Below are positions 17,327 to 26,004 of a stretch of 64,000 nt of DNA, in pieces. The stretch spans positions 62,001 to 126,000 of the forward strand of contig NZ_JNWV01000035.1 of NCBI RefSeq assembly GCF_000716535.1, in the 5' to 3' direction. The translations under genes were made by a program, and so were the position numbers. The notes beneath the pieces were generated by a model that was not told where the DNA came from, searched no databases, and saw nothing but the letters and a program-made list of their open reading frames with translations. How positions within the stretch are numbered: position 1 is the stretch's first letter; every line of letters begins with the position of its first letter. This stretch comes from Streptomyces flaveolus. GTDB taxonomy: Bacteria > Actinomycetota > Actinomycetes > Streptomycetales > Streptomycetaceae.

Positions 17327-17494
17327 GCCAGCGCTCCTCTCGCCGTAGCGTCCCGCGCTGCGGGATCCGGCCCTGGCGGACCGGAGCACTGGACGGCGAT
17401 CGAAGCACCAGCGGCACAGAGCATACTGGCTCCCTCTGGCCGGCCGGTCACCTTCCGACCATCAAGTCACGTGCCTGTGCGCGCAGTTGTCCGG

Positions 17495-19192
17495 CTAGCC
17501 GGCCGCCTGGCCCAGGTGCGTCGGTGCGAACATCCGCAGCACGGCCGGGAGCACCACCACCGACGGGCCCGAGGTCGCCAGGGCCTTGGTCAGGTCGACC
17601 TCCAGGGTTTCCGGGGTCGTGCGCACCCCCGGTACGCCGAAGGACTCGGCGAGGGCCACGTAGTCGGGGCGGGTGAGTTCCGTCGCCGTCGCCTGACCGA
17701 AGGCGTCCGTCATGTACTCGCGGAGGATGCCGTAGCCGCCGTCGTCGACGATCAGCCAGGTGACGTTCAGGCCGTACTGCTTCGCCGTCGCCAGTTCGGC
17801 GATCGAGTAGAGCGCCCCGCCGTCGCCCGACACCGCCAGGACCGGGCGCGTCGGGTCGGCCGCCGCCGCACCCAGGGCCGCCGGGAAGCCGTACCCGAGG
17901 CCGCCCGCGCCCTGGGCGGAGTGCATGGTGTTGGGGGCCTGCGGGTCGAAGGCGGACCAGGCCCAGTAGGCCAGGATCGTCATGTCCCAGAAGGACGGGG
18001 AGTCGGCGGGCAGGGCGCGGCGGACCGACGCCAGCACGTCCTGTTCCAGGGTGAGTTCCTGGGCGGCTATCCGCTCGGACACGCGGGCCAGGAGGTCCCG
18101 CACCCGCTCGGGCGCGGAGTCGTCCGTGCGCTCCTCCACCGTCTCCAGCAGCGCCTGGAGGGCCGGCCGGGCGTCCGCGTGGATGCCGAGGGCCGGGTGG
18201 TTGGACTCCAGTTTGCCGAGGTCCGCCTCGATCTGGATCACGCGGCCCCGGGGCTTGAACGTGTGGTAGTTGGACGACAGTTCACCGAGGCCCGAGCCGA
18301 CCACCAGCAGGACGTCCGCGTCCTCCAGGAAGTCCGTCGTGTGCCGGTCCTCCAGCCAGGACTGCAACGACAGGGGGTGGTGCCACGGGAACGCGCCCTT
18401 GCCGCCGAAGGTCGTCACCACGGGTGCCTTGAGCTTCTCGGCCAGCCGGCGCAGCTTGCCCGACGCGTCCGCGCGTACGACCCCGCCGCCCGCGATGATC
18501 GCGGGTCGGGCGGCGCGGGAGAGCAGGTCGGCCGCCACCGCCGTCAGCTCGGGGCGCGGGACCAGGTCGTCCGGGGTCGCGTCCATCGCCGTCACCACGG
18601 GCAGCGAGGTCTCGGCCAGCAGGACGTCCTGCGGGATCTCCACCCACACCGGGCCGTGCGGGGCCGTCAGGGCCGACTTCCAGGCCGCCGCGAGGGCGGA
18701 GGGGATCTGGGAGGGGGTGCGGACCGTGTGCACCGACTTCACCACGCCCCGGAACGAGGCCGCCTGGTCCGGCAGTTCGTGGAGGTAACCGTGCCGGCCG
18801 CCGCCCAGGCCCGCCGTCGGGATCTGGCTGCTGATCGCCAGCACCGGCGCGCTGGCCGCCGCCGCCTCCTGGAGCGCGGCCAGTGACGTCAGCGCGCCCG
18901 GACCCGTCGAGAGCAGCAGCGGGGCCGCCTCACCCGTGATCCGGCCGTACGCGTCCGCCGCGAAGCCCGCGTTGTTCTCCACCCGCAGGCCCACGTACCG
19001 CAGGGAGGAGCGGCGGAGCGCGTCGAACATGCCGAGGGCGTGCTGGCCGGGGAGGCCGAAGACGGTCGTCGCGCCCAGCCCGGCCAGCGTCTCCACGACC
19101 AGGTCTCCGCCGTTGCGCCCCGGGGGTGGGTTCAGGGCGGCGGTGATCTGCGCCGGCGTCGGGCGGAGTACCAGGTCGTGGTCGTGAGTCAC
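17495..19192 (-). CDS. TPP-dependent decarboxylase, acetolactate-synthase-like (AruI-like?)
   Basis: This 565-residue enzyme has the three-domain TPP fold. The N-terminal Pyr domain has [15 protein letters not shown] and the activating Glu in [15 protein letters not shown]; the middle domain has AIIAGGGV; the C-terminal PP domain has [13 protein letters not shown] and the thiamine motif [16 protein letters not shown]...VDDGGYG, where the usual NN is DD. Its GTG overlaps the ureohydrolase stop by four bases, so the pair is coupled. In the arginine transaminase pathway of Pseudomonas, AruI of this family decarboxylates 5-guanidino-2-oxopentanoate and GbuA then splits 4-guanidinobutyrate. The pairing here suggests the same kind of work, but other 2-oxo acids are possible. 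Confidence 0.82.
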   Translation of the reverse strand: MTHDHDLVLRPTPAQITAALNPPPGRNGGDLVVETLAGLGATTVFGLPGQHALGMFDALRRSSLRYVGLRVENNAGFAADAYGRITGEAAPLLLSTGPGALTSLAALQEAAAASAPVLAISSQIPTAGLGGGRHGYLHELPDQAASFRGVVKSVHTVRTPSQIPSALAAAWKSALTAPHGPVWVEIPQDVLLAETSLPVVTAMDATPDDLVPRPELTAVAADLLSRAARPAIIAGGGVVRADASGKLRRLAEKLKAPVVTTFGGKGAFPWHHPLSLQSWLEDRHTTDFLEDADVLLVVGSGLGELSSNYHTFKPRGRVIQIEADLGKLESNHPALGIHADARPALQALLETVEERTDDSAPERVRDLLARVSERIAAQELTLEQDVLASVRRALPADSPSFWDMTILAYWAWSAFDPQAPNTMHSAQGAGGLGYGFPAALGAAAADPTRPVLAVSGDGGALYSIAELATAKQYGLNVTWLIVDDGGYGILREYMTDAFGQATATELTRPDYVALAESFGVPGVRTTPETLEVDLTKALATSGPSVVVLPAVLRMFAPTHLGQAAG

Positions 19193-20169
19193 TTCGCTTC
19201 CGCGTCCTTCCGGGCCGCCGCGATCTGGCGGCTCATGATGGTGGTCAGTTCGTACGCCGTGTGGGAGGCCGCGACCGAGGTGATCTCGGCGTGGTCGTAG
19301 GCCGGGGCCACCTCGACGACGTCCGCCGACACCAGGTTGCAGCCGGCCAGCCCGCGCAGGATCTCCAGCAGCTCGCGGGAGGTCATGCCGCCCGCCTCCG
19401 GCGTGCCGGTGCCGGGCGCGTGGGCCGGGTCGAGGCAGTCGATGTCGATGGAGATGTACAGCGGGCGGTCGCCGATGCGCTGACGCAGCTGGTCGGCCAC
19501 CTCGTCGGCGCCCCGGCGGTAGATGTCGGCGGACGTGACGATGCCGAAGCCCATCTTCTCGTCGTCCGTGAGGTCCTGCTTGCCGTACAGCGGGCCACGG
19601 GTGCCGACGTGCGACAGGGCGGACGTGTCGAGGATGCCCTCCTCGACCGCGCGGCGGAACGGGGTGCCGTGCGTGTACTCGGCGCCGAAGTAGGTGTCCC
19701 AGGTGTCCAGGTGGGCGTCGAAGTGCAGCAGGGCGACCGGGCCGTGCTTCTTCGCCACCGAGCGCAGCAGCGGCAGCGCGATGGTGTGGTCGCCGCCCAG
19801 GGTCATCAGGCGGGCGCCCGTGCCGAGCAGCTCGTCCGCCGCCGCCTCGATGGTCTCCACGGCCTCGTTGATGTTGAACGGGTTCACGGCGATGTCGCCG
19901 CCGTCCGCGACCTGGGCGAGGGCGAACGGGGAGGCGTCCTGCGCCGGGTTGTACGGGCGCAGCAGCCGGGACGCCTCGCGGATGGCGTTGCCGCCGAAGC
20001 GGGCGCCCGGCCGGTACGAGACGCCGGAGTCGAACGGCACGCCCACGACGGCGACGTCGGCGGTGCCGACCTCGTCCAGGCGGGGCAGCCGGGCGAAGGT
20101 CGCGGGGCCGGCGTACCGCGGGATGCGGGAGGAGTCGACGGGGCCGCGGGGCGTCTCGTTGCTGCTCAT
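19189..20169 (-). CDS. Agmatinase/guanidinobutyrase-family ureohydrolase
   Basis: This 326-residue enzyme has all arginase-fold manganese ligands: GGDHT, HFDAHLD and [20 protein letters not shown]. The family splits urea off a guanidino compound (agmatine to putrescine, or 4-guanidinobutyrate to GABA). The stretch [20 protein letters not shown] and HVGTRGPLY, by memory, looks nearer GbuA/GpuA-type enzymes than to E. coli SpeB, so I lean to guanidinobutyrate or a close relative. It lies between the symporter (56 bases upstream) and the TPP enzyme (overlapping), forming one operon. AGAAGG lies about ten bases before the ATG at 20167-20169. Confidence 0.9.
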   Translation of the reverse strand: MSSNETPRGPVDSSRIPRYAGPATFARLPRLDEVGTADVAVVGVPFDSGVSYRPGARFGGNAIREASRLLRPYNPAQDASPFALAQVADGGDIAVNPFNINEAVETIEAAADELLGTGARLMTLGGDHTIALPLLRSVAKKHGPVALLHFDAHLDTWDTYFGAEYTHGTPFRRAVEEGILDTSALSHVGTRGPLYGKQDLTDDEKMGFGIVTSADIYRRGADEVADQLRQRIGDRPLYISIDIDCLDPAHAPGTGTPEAGGMTSRELLEILRGLAGCNLVSADVVEVAPAYDHAEITSVAASHTAYELTTIMSRQIAAARKDAEAK

Positions 20170-20225
20170 GGTGAAATGCCTTCTTTCCAGCGCTTCATCG
20201 CGCTTGTACTGCTTTCCCTATGACT

Positions 20226-21686
20226 CTACTGGTGAGCCGGGACCGGTTCGGACGGGAGTTCGGGGGAGCGTCCGGCGAGGCGCTCGCGCCAGGTGGCGAG
20301 GACCGTCTCGTCGGTGGGCCTCGTGGCCAGGGAGACGGCGACGTAGGCCGCGAGGGAGGCCAGCAGGCCGTAGTAGACGGGCTCGTTGGCGAGGATGCCG
20401 TAGCCGGCCATCAGACCGATGACGGCGAGGCCGCCGACGATCACGGAGGCGAGCGCGCCCTGGACGGTGCCGCGCTTCCACAGCAGGCCGCCCAGGATGG
20501 GCACGAGCAGGCCGCCGACGAGGAGGTTGTACGCCACGGTGAGCGCCTCGACCACGTTGTTCAGCGCGATCGCCGTGCCGATCACCGCCAGGCCCATGAC
20601 CAGGATGAACACGCGGTTGCCCTTGACCTCGTCGTGGTCCTCGCCGTCACGTCGTACGACCCCGCGCAGCCGGGACCAGATGTCGTTGTTGGCGACCGTG
20701 GCACAGGCGATCAGGGCGCCGGATGACGTCGACATCACGGCGGCGAGGGCGGCGGCCAGGACGAGTCCGCGCACGCCGACCGGGAGTTCGTCCTTGACGA
20801 TGGTGGCGAAGGCGTCGTCGGGGCTGCCCAGCTTGGGGTAGAGCACCTTGGCGGCCGTACCGATCACCGCGCCGGCCAGGGCGTAGGCCAGGCAGTAGGT
20901 TCCGGCCACCGTGCCGCCCCACTTGGCGGTCCTGTCGCTGCGGGCGGTGAACACGCGCTGCCAGATGTCCTGGCCGATCAGCATGCCGAACGTGTAGATG
21001 AGGACGTAGGTGAAGATCGTCTCGCCGCCGATGCCCAGCGGGTCGAAGTACCCGGTCGGCAGCTTGGCCTTCATCTCGGAGAAGCCGCCCGCCTTGACGA
21101 CCGCGATCGGCAGGAGCAGGAGCAGCACGCCGATGGTCTTGACGACGAACTGGACCATGTCCGTCAGGGTGATCGACCACATGCCGCCGAGGGTCGAGTA
21201 CGCGACGACGATCGAGCCGCCGAGGATGATCGCGACCGTGCGGTTCATGTCGAAGAGCACGTCGAAGATCGTGGCGTAGGCGATGGTGGAGGTCACCGCG
21301 AGCATGAGGGTGTACGCCCACATGACCACGCCCGAGATCACGCCGGCCCGCCCGCCGTAGCGCAGGTCGAGCATCTCGGAGACCGTGTACACCTTCAGGC
21401 GGGCGATCCGTGCCGAGAAGAAGACCGACAGGGCGAGCAGGCCGAGGCCGATGGTGAAGACCATCCAGGCGCCGGAGAGGCCGTACTGGTAGCCGAGGCC
21501 CACGCCGCCGATGGTGGAGGCGCCGCCGAGGACGATCGCCGCCATGGTGCCGGAGTACATGGCGGGCCCGAGGCGGCGGCCGGCCACCAGGAACTCGCTC
21601 TTGGACTTGGCGCGGCGCATGCCCCACCAGCCCATGGCGAGCATGCCGGCGAGATAGACGACGATCACTGTGTAGTCGACGGCCAT
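20226..21686 (-). CDS. Sodium:solute symporter (SSS family)
   Basis: This 486-residue membrane protein has 13-14 hydrophobic helices. It opens VDYTVIVVYLAGMLAMGWWGMRRAKSKSEFLVAGRRLG, the classic SSS start, and has YSTLGGMWSITLTDMVQF in the fifth/sixth helix region and AAVMSTSSGALIACATV, the Ser-rich sodium-site helix. It imports an organic solute with Na+ across the inner membrane. Being first in an operon with a ureohydrolase, it probably imports the guanidino or amine substrate. AAGGAGG is seven bases from the ATG. Its promoter lies in the 189-base divergent region shared with the PucR gene. Confidence 0.9.
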   Translation of the reverse strand: MAVDYTVIVVYLAGMLAMGWWGMRRAKSKSEFLVAGRRLGPAMYSGTMAAIVLGGASTIGGVGLGYQYGLSGAWMVFTIGLGLLALSVFFSARIARLKVYTVSEMLDLRYGGRAGVISGVVMWAYTLMLAVTSTIAYATIFDVLFDMNRTVAIILGGSIVVAYSTLGGMWSITLTDMVQFVVKTIGVLLLLLPIAVVKAGGFSEMKAKLPTGYFDPLGIGGETIFTYVLIYTFGMLIGQDIWQRVFTARSDRTAKWGGTVAGTYCLAYALAGAVIGTAAKVLYPKLGSPDDAFATIVKDELPVGVRGLVLAAALAAVMSTSSGALIACATVANNDIWSRLRGVVRRDGEDHDEVKGNRVFILVMGLAVIGTAIALNNVVEALTVAYNLLVGGLLVPILGGLLWKRGTVQGALASVIVGGLAVIGLMAGYGILANEPVYYGLLASLAAYVAVSLATRPTDETVLATWRERLAGRSPELPSEPVPAHQ

Positions 21687-21875
21687 GGGGCCCTCCTTCG
21701 CGCACTGTCCGGTGGCGTGTCGTGCAGGTGCTTCGGGGATGTGCCGGCAGCGGCTCGCGGGGACATCCGCCCGTACCCGCGGCTGCCGTGCCCCTTGAGG
21801 CTAGGTGGCCGGAAAGCGACTGCGAAGTGTACGTTTCATCCATATGGACGGGGCGGGATGGAGGGAACGCACACC

Positions 21876-23477
21876 ATGCCGGAGACGATCGCCCCAGCGG
21901 TCCCACCGACCCCACCGGTCGCACTCCAGGCCCTGCTGGCCCGCGACGACCTCGCGCTGCGGCAGATCGCCGGGCCGACGGACCCGGGGATCGTGATCCA
22001 CTGGGCGCACACCTCGGAGATGGCCGACCCCTACCCCTATCTACTGGGCGGCGAGCTGCTGCTCACGGCCGGGGTGCACATCCCCGAGGCGGCCGGATCG
22101 GGCACCTACTTCGACGACTACGTCTCCCGGATCGTGGCGGCGGGCGGCGCGGCCCTCGGCTTCGGGGTGGCCCCGGTGCACGACACGGTCCCGCGCGCCC
22201 TGGTCGCCGCCTGCGACCGGTACGGGCTGCCGCTGCTGGAGGTCCCGCCGCAGACCACGTTCTCCGGGGTGGCCCGCGCGGTCTGGCAGCTGATGGCACA
22301 GGCCCGGCTGGCCGAACTGCGCCGGGTCACCGAGGCCCAGCAGAGTCTGGCGGCCGCCGCCTCCCGGCCGGATCCGGTCCCCTCGGTCCTGCGTCAGCTC
22401 GCCCAGCGCCTGGGCGGCCGGGCGGTGCTCTACGGGCCCGACGGCACGGAGGTCGCGGGGGCGGGCCGGGAGACACCGGAGGGCGCGCGGACGGCACTGG
22501 CGGAGCTGGCGGGGGTGGTCCGGCACCCCACCGCTTCCGGACCGACCGCTCCGCCCGGCCGGCCGCACTCCGCGACGGCCGCTCACCCGGCCCCTTCCCT
22601 ACCGAGCGCTCCCCCCGGCCGGCCGCACGCAACCCCTTCCGCACCGACCGCACCGGCCCCCCGCCCGCACCCCACCTCCGCCACCGACACCCACGGCGCC
22701 ACCCACCTCGCGGTCTACGCCCTCGGGGCCGGGGAAGGGTTCGTGCTCGGGGTGGCCGCTCCCCGGCGCGACCCGGGTGACCACACCATCGCCTCCGTCG
22801 CCGCCGTCCTGCTGGCCCTGCTGACCGGTGAGCACCAGAGCGGGGCCGGGGCGGCCCGCTCCTCCGCGCTCGTCCGGCTGCTGCTCGGCGCCCCGCCCGA
22901 GGAGGTGGCGCCACTGCTCGGCACCGGGCAGTGGCTCGTGGTGCACGCGCGGCCGGAGGCCCAGGCCCCGGACGCGGTCGCCGCCTCCGCGCTGGGCGCC
23001 GCCCTGGGCTCGCCGCTGGTCGACCTCGCCCGTGATGTCGTACGGGTGCTGGTGCCGGCGGACCGGGAACCGGAGCCGCAGCCCGGCTGGACGCTCGGGG
23101 TGAGCGCCGCGGCCGGACCCCGGGAGTGGCCGGCCGCCGACACCCAGGCCGCCCGCGCCCTCGCCCGGGCCCGCGCCACCCGCACCCCGCTGGTCCGGCA
23201 CGCGGCCCGGCCGGCGCTGGCGGACCTGGTGCCGTCGGCGGACGCCGAGACCCACGCCCGTACGCTGCTCGCCCCCCTCGCGGGGCAGGCCGCGCTCGCC
23301 GACACCCTGCGCACCTGGCTGTCCCTGCACGGCAGTTGGGATCGCACGGCGGTGGCGCTGGACGTGCACCGCAACACCGTGCGGCAGCGGATCGCCCGCT
23401 GCGCCGCCCTGTTGGCCGCCGATCTGGACGATCCGGACGTGCGCATGGAGCTGTGGTTCGCGCTGCGCCGTGACTGA
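21876..23477 (+). CDS. PucR-family transcriptional regulator
   Basis: This 533-residue protein has an N-terminal PucR ligand-sensing domain (LALRQIAGPTDPGIVIHWAHTSEMADPYPYLLGGELLLTAG), a middle GGDEF-like CdaR region, and a C-terminal PucR helix-turn-helix (LRTWLSLHGSWDRTAVALDVHRNTVRQRIARC). A Pro/His/Ala-rich linker of about 60 residues around 215-275 contains three near-copies of TAPPGRPH-like units, also visible in the DNA at about 22548-22675, likely a slippage-prone spot. ATG at 21876 was chosen because GGAGGG precedes it by ten bases; ATG at 21858 has none. It is divergent from the symporter operon and most likely switches it on or off with a guanidino or purine-type ligand. Confidence 0.88.
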   Translation: MPETIAPAVPPTPPVALQALLARDDLALRQIAGPTDPGIVIHWAHTSEMADPYPYLLGGELLLTAGVHIPEAAGSGTYFDDYVSRIVAAGGAALGFGVAPVHDTVPRALVAACDRYGLPLLEVPPQTTFSGVARAVWQLMAQARLAELRRVTEAQQSLAAAASRPDPVPSVLRQLAQRLGGRAVLYGPDGTEVAGAGRETPEGARTALAELAGVVRHPTASGPTAPPGRPHSATAAHPAPSLPSAPPGRPHATPSAPTAPAPRPHPTSATDTHGATHLAVYALGAGEGFVLGVAAPRRDPGDHTIASVAAVLLALLTGEHQSGAGAARSSALVRLLLGAPPEEVAPLLGTGQWLVVHARPEAQAPDAVAASALGAALGSPLVDLARDVVRVLVPADREPEPQPGWTLGVSAAAGPREWPAADTQAARALARARATRTPLVRHAARPALADLVPSADAETHARTLLAPLAGQAALADTLRTWLSLHGSWDRTAVALDVHRNTVRQRIARCAALLAADLDDPDVRMELWFALRRD

Positions 23478-23555
23478 CGGCGACCGTGGGTGAACCCCGT
23501 CCCAGCGGGCGATATGCCGAGGACGCGCGCGGTGCGCTGCCCCACAATGGGAGGC

Positions 23556-24344
23556 ATGCCGATATCCGGGACACCCAGCCGCGCCCAGCTCGTCGACCAC
23601 CTGGTGCGCACGCGTATCGCGGGGGACGTCGCCACGCCCCGCGAGAACAACCTCTCCCACTACCGTCAGCTCGCCAACGGTGTCCGCAACTTCTGGCTCG
23701 GCCTGGAGCTGGGTGACCGCTGGACGGACGAGCAGGACGTGCTCGCGGTCATGGCGGAGCGGGTGGGTGTCAACGACGACCCCGAGTACCGGTACGGGCA
23801 GGACACCATCGACCCCGAGCTGACCGTGGACGCCCTCGACCGCATGGCGGCGCGGCTGCGCAAGGCGGCCGAGGACCGGCAGCGCGTGCTGTTCGCGACC
23901 GGGCACCCGGGCGGTCTGCTGGACGTCCACCGGGCCACGGCCGCCGCGCTGCGCGCCGCCGGCTGCGAGATCGTGGTCATCCCGGACGGGCTGCGGACGG
24001 ACGAGGGGTACGTGATGCAGTTCGCGGACGTGGCCGTGCTGGAGCACGGGGCGACGCTGTGGCACACCCACTCCGGCGAGCCGATGCGGGCCATTCTCAC
24101 GGCACTCGAGCGGGAGGGGCGCCCGCTGCCGGACCTGGTGGTCGCCGACCACGGCTGGGCCGGGTACGCGGGACAGCACGGCGTCGACTCCGTCGGGTAC
24201 GCCGACTGCAACGACCCGGCGCTGTTCCTCGCCGAGTCCGAGGGCACCGTGCAGGTCGTCGTCCCGCTGGACGACCATGTGGTGAGCCCGCGTCACTACG
24301 ACCCGATGACGGCGTACCTCCTCGCCGCGGCGGGCCTTTCCTGA
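23556..24344 (+). CDS. Phosphatase-annotated actinobacterial protein, function unproven
   Basis: This 262-residue cytoplasmic protein has VLFATGHPGGLLDVHRATAAALRAAGCEIVVIPDG, a Rossmann-like core with a GHPGG loop, then WHTHSGEPM and PDLVVADHGWAGYAGQHGVDSVGYADCNDP. Streptomyces homologues are usually labelled phosphatase; I know of no direct proof. His and Asp in the last two motifs could bind metal. No ribosome site suits the ATG (a GGGAGG is one base away), but CACAAT seven bases upstream would make a -10 box for a leaderless mRNA. A strong bidirectional terminator follows. Confidence 0.75.
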   Translation: MPISGTPSRAQLVDHLVRTRIAGDVATPRENNLSHYRQLANGVRNFWLGLELGDRWTDEQDVLAVMAERVGVNDDPEYRYGQDTIDPELTVDALDRMAARLRKAAEDRQRVLFATGHPGGLLDVHRATAAALRAAGCEIVVIPDGLRTDEGYVMQFADVAVLEHGATLWHTHSGEPMRAILTALEREGRPLPDLVVADHGWAGYAGQHGVDSVGYADCNDPALFLAESEGTVQVVVPLDDHVVSPRHYDPMTAYLLAAAGLS

Positions 24345-24380
24345 CTCCCCGTCACGGTCTCTTCTGGCGCTCGGTGAAAC

Positions 24381-24416
24381 CGATGTGCGGCCCCGCGCGC
24401 GCGGGGCCGCACATCG
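24381..24416. terminator. Bidirectional terminator, 16-pair stem
   Basis: CGATGTGCGGCCCCGC and its exact inverse enclose a four-base GCGC loop between the converging phosphatase-like and Gly/His-rich genes, serving both. Confidence 0.85.
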
Positions 24417-24432
24417 TCATTCGTTGGCCGGC

Positions 24433-24831
24433 TCAGTGGCCGCCGCCGCCACCTCCTCCGTGGCCGCCGCCGCCACCGCCGCCGTGACCGCCGCCACCGC
24501 CGCCGTGACCGCCACCGCCGTGGCCACCGCCACCGCCGCCGTGACCGCCACCGCCGTGGCCTCCGCCACCGCCGTGGTCGCCGCCGTAGCCGCCGTGGTC
24601 ACCGCCGCCGCCGTGGTCGCCGCCGTAGCCGCCGTTGTCGCCACCGTAGCCGCCGTAGCCGCCGCCGTAGCCGCCGTCGTCGTCATCGTCGCCCCAGTTC
24701 CAGCTGTAGGAACTGTGGCTGTTGTAGTCCGAGGCTGAGGCGGTTCCGGCCGTGCCGATCGCGGCTCCGCCGGCCAGCAGCAGGCCACTGGCGGAAATCG
24801 CGACAAGACGCCTCGCGCGCTGTGATCGCAT
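24433..24831 (-). CDS. Secreted Gly/His-rich low-complexity protein
   Basis: This 132-residue protein has a signal peptide (LVAISASGLLLAGGAAIGTAGTASA), then NSHSSYSWNWGDDDDDGG, then YGG/YGGD repeats grading into about 60 residues of nothing but Gly and His (HGGGG units). GGAAGG sits seven bases before the ATG at 24829-24831. The His density would bind metal ions, and the acidic patch before it could too; a structural or cell-wall role is equally possible. I do not know a named family. Frames on the other strand are a consequence of the repeat, not genes. Confidence 0.7.
   Translation of the reverse strand: MRSQRARRLVAISASGLLLAGGAAIGTAGTASASDYNSHSSYSWNWGDDDDDGGYGGGYGGYGGDNGGYGGDHGGGGDHGGYGGDHGGGGGHGGGGHGGGGGGHGGGGHGGGGGGHGGGGGGGHGGGGGGGH
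24436..24660 (-). repeat. Simple-sequence tandem repeat coding Gly/His tract
   Basis: Degenerate repeats of GGN triplets with spaced CAC, in 9-21 base units, fill the 3' two thirds of the gene. The tract is likely to vary in length between strains. Confidence 0.75.
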
Positions 24832-25075
24832 GGGAATACCTTCCATCTCCATCGTCTCTCACGACTCCCGAAGGGGAGGCGCGAGGTGGATGGCCGTCGC
24901 CGCTGCGAAAGGGGAAGAATGCGGCGCGGTCTTCAGGTGTCACCGCAGCCAGTTGAAACCGAAACGGCGCTGGGCACCTCGCATAGCGGGTCTGCCGGGC
25001 ATGCCGTTCACTGCGGCCTTCACTCAGAGAGCCTAATCCCACATAGGTCACGCGTCATCTCGAGGAGAACCCCTG

Positions 25076-25957
25076 TCACGCCTGTCTCGGCACGCGGACG
25101 ACACCCTCCTGGATGACCGAGATGGCGAGCCGCCCGTCCTGGGTGTAGATACGCGCCTGGCCGAGGCCCCGGCCGCCGTGCGCGGACGGCGACTCCTGGT
25201 CGTACAGCAGCCATTCGTCGGCCCGGAAGGGGCGGTGGAACCACATCGCGTGGTCCAGGGAGGCCCCGACCACGTCGCCGACGGCCCAGCCGCCGCGCCC
25301 GTGCGCGAGCAGCACGGAGTCGAGCAGGGTCATGTCGGAGACGTAGGTGGCGAGGACGACGTGCAGCAGGGGTTCGTCGACGGCGCCGCCGAGCTTGCCG
25401 TTGGTGCGGAACCACACCTGGGAGTGGGGTTCGCGCGGCTCGCCGTACCGACCGTACGGCGGCTCGTCCACGTACCTGAGGTCGATCGCCTCGCGCGCCT
25501 GAAGGAACCGTTCCACGACGTCGGGGGCGAGGTGGCCGTAGCCGCGCAGCCGCTCCTGGGAGGTCGGCAGGGTCGCCGGGTCGGGCGCGGCGGGCATGGG
25601 CGCCTGGTGCTCCAGGCCGTCCTCGTACGCCTGGAAGGACGCGGACAGGTGGAAGATCGGCTTGCCGTGCTGGACGGCCACCACCCGGCGGGTGGTGAAG
25701 GACCGGCCGTCACGGATGCGGTCCACGGTGTACACGATCGGCGCGCCCGGGTCGCCTGGGCGCAGGAAGTACGCGTGCAGGGAGTGGGCGGGCCGGTCCG
25801 CGGGGACCGTCCGCCCGGCGGCGACCAGCGCCTGCGCCGCCACCTGTCCGCCGAAGACGCGGGGGACGACGGCGGAGCGGGACCGGCCGCGGAAGATGTT
25901 CTCCTCGATCTGCTCCAGGTCGAGCAGATCGAGGAGATCCTGGAGTGCCTGGCTCAT
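25076..25957 (-). CDS. tesB: Acyl-CoA thioesterase II (TesB-like)
   Basis: This 293-residue double-hotdog protein matches the family length of about 285. Early VFGGQVAAQALVAAGRTV and HSLHAYFLRPGDPGAPIVYTVDRIRDGRSFTTRRV are the hallmark TesB stretch; later LDHAMWFHRPFRADEWLLYDQESPSAHGGRGLG is the second hotdog with the catalytic Asp and the partner residues. It hydrolyses medium/long acyl-CoA to the free acid in the cytosol. It lies 47 bases after the acyl-CoA dehydrogenase gene on the same strand, so the two are probably cotranscribed. No good ribosome site precedes the ATG at 25955-25957. Confidence 0.88.
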   Translation of the reverse strand: MSQALQDLLDLLDLEQIEENIFRGRSRSAVVPRVFGGQVAAQALVAAGRTVPADRPAHSLHAYFLRPGDPGAPIVYTVDRIRDGRSFTTRRVVAVQHGKPIFHLSASFQAYEDGLEHQAPMPAAPDPATLPTSQERLRGYGHLAPDVVERFLQAREAIDLRYVDEPPYGRYGEPREPHSQVWFRTNGKLGGAVDEPLLHVVLATYVSDMTLLDSVLLAHGRGGWAVGDVVGASLDHAMWFHRPFRADEWLLYDQESPSAHGGRGLGQARIYTQDGRLAISVIQEGVVRVPRQA

Positions 25958-26004
25958 GGTGTGCGGTTGTACCAGCCAGTGATCGCTCGTCGGTGTCCGG
26001 GGCC

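Noticed and set aside
24385..24738. Ala/Val/Thr-rich plus-strand frame opposite the Gly/His gene
   Set aside because: It is the complement of the GGN repeat and has no signal, SD or homologue.
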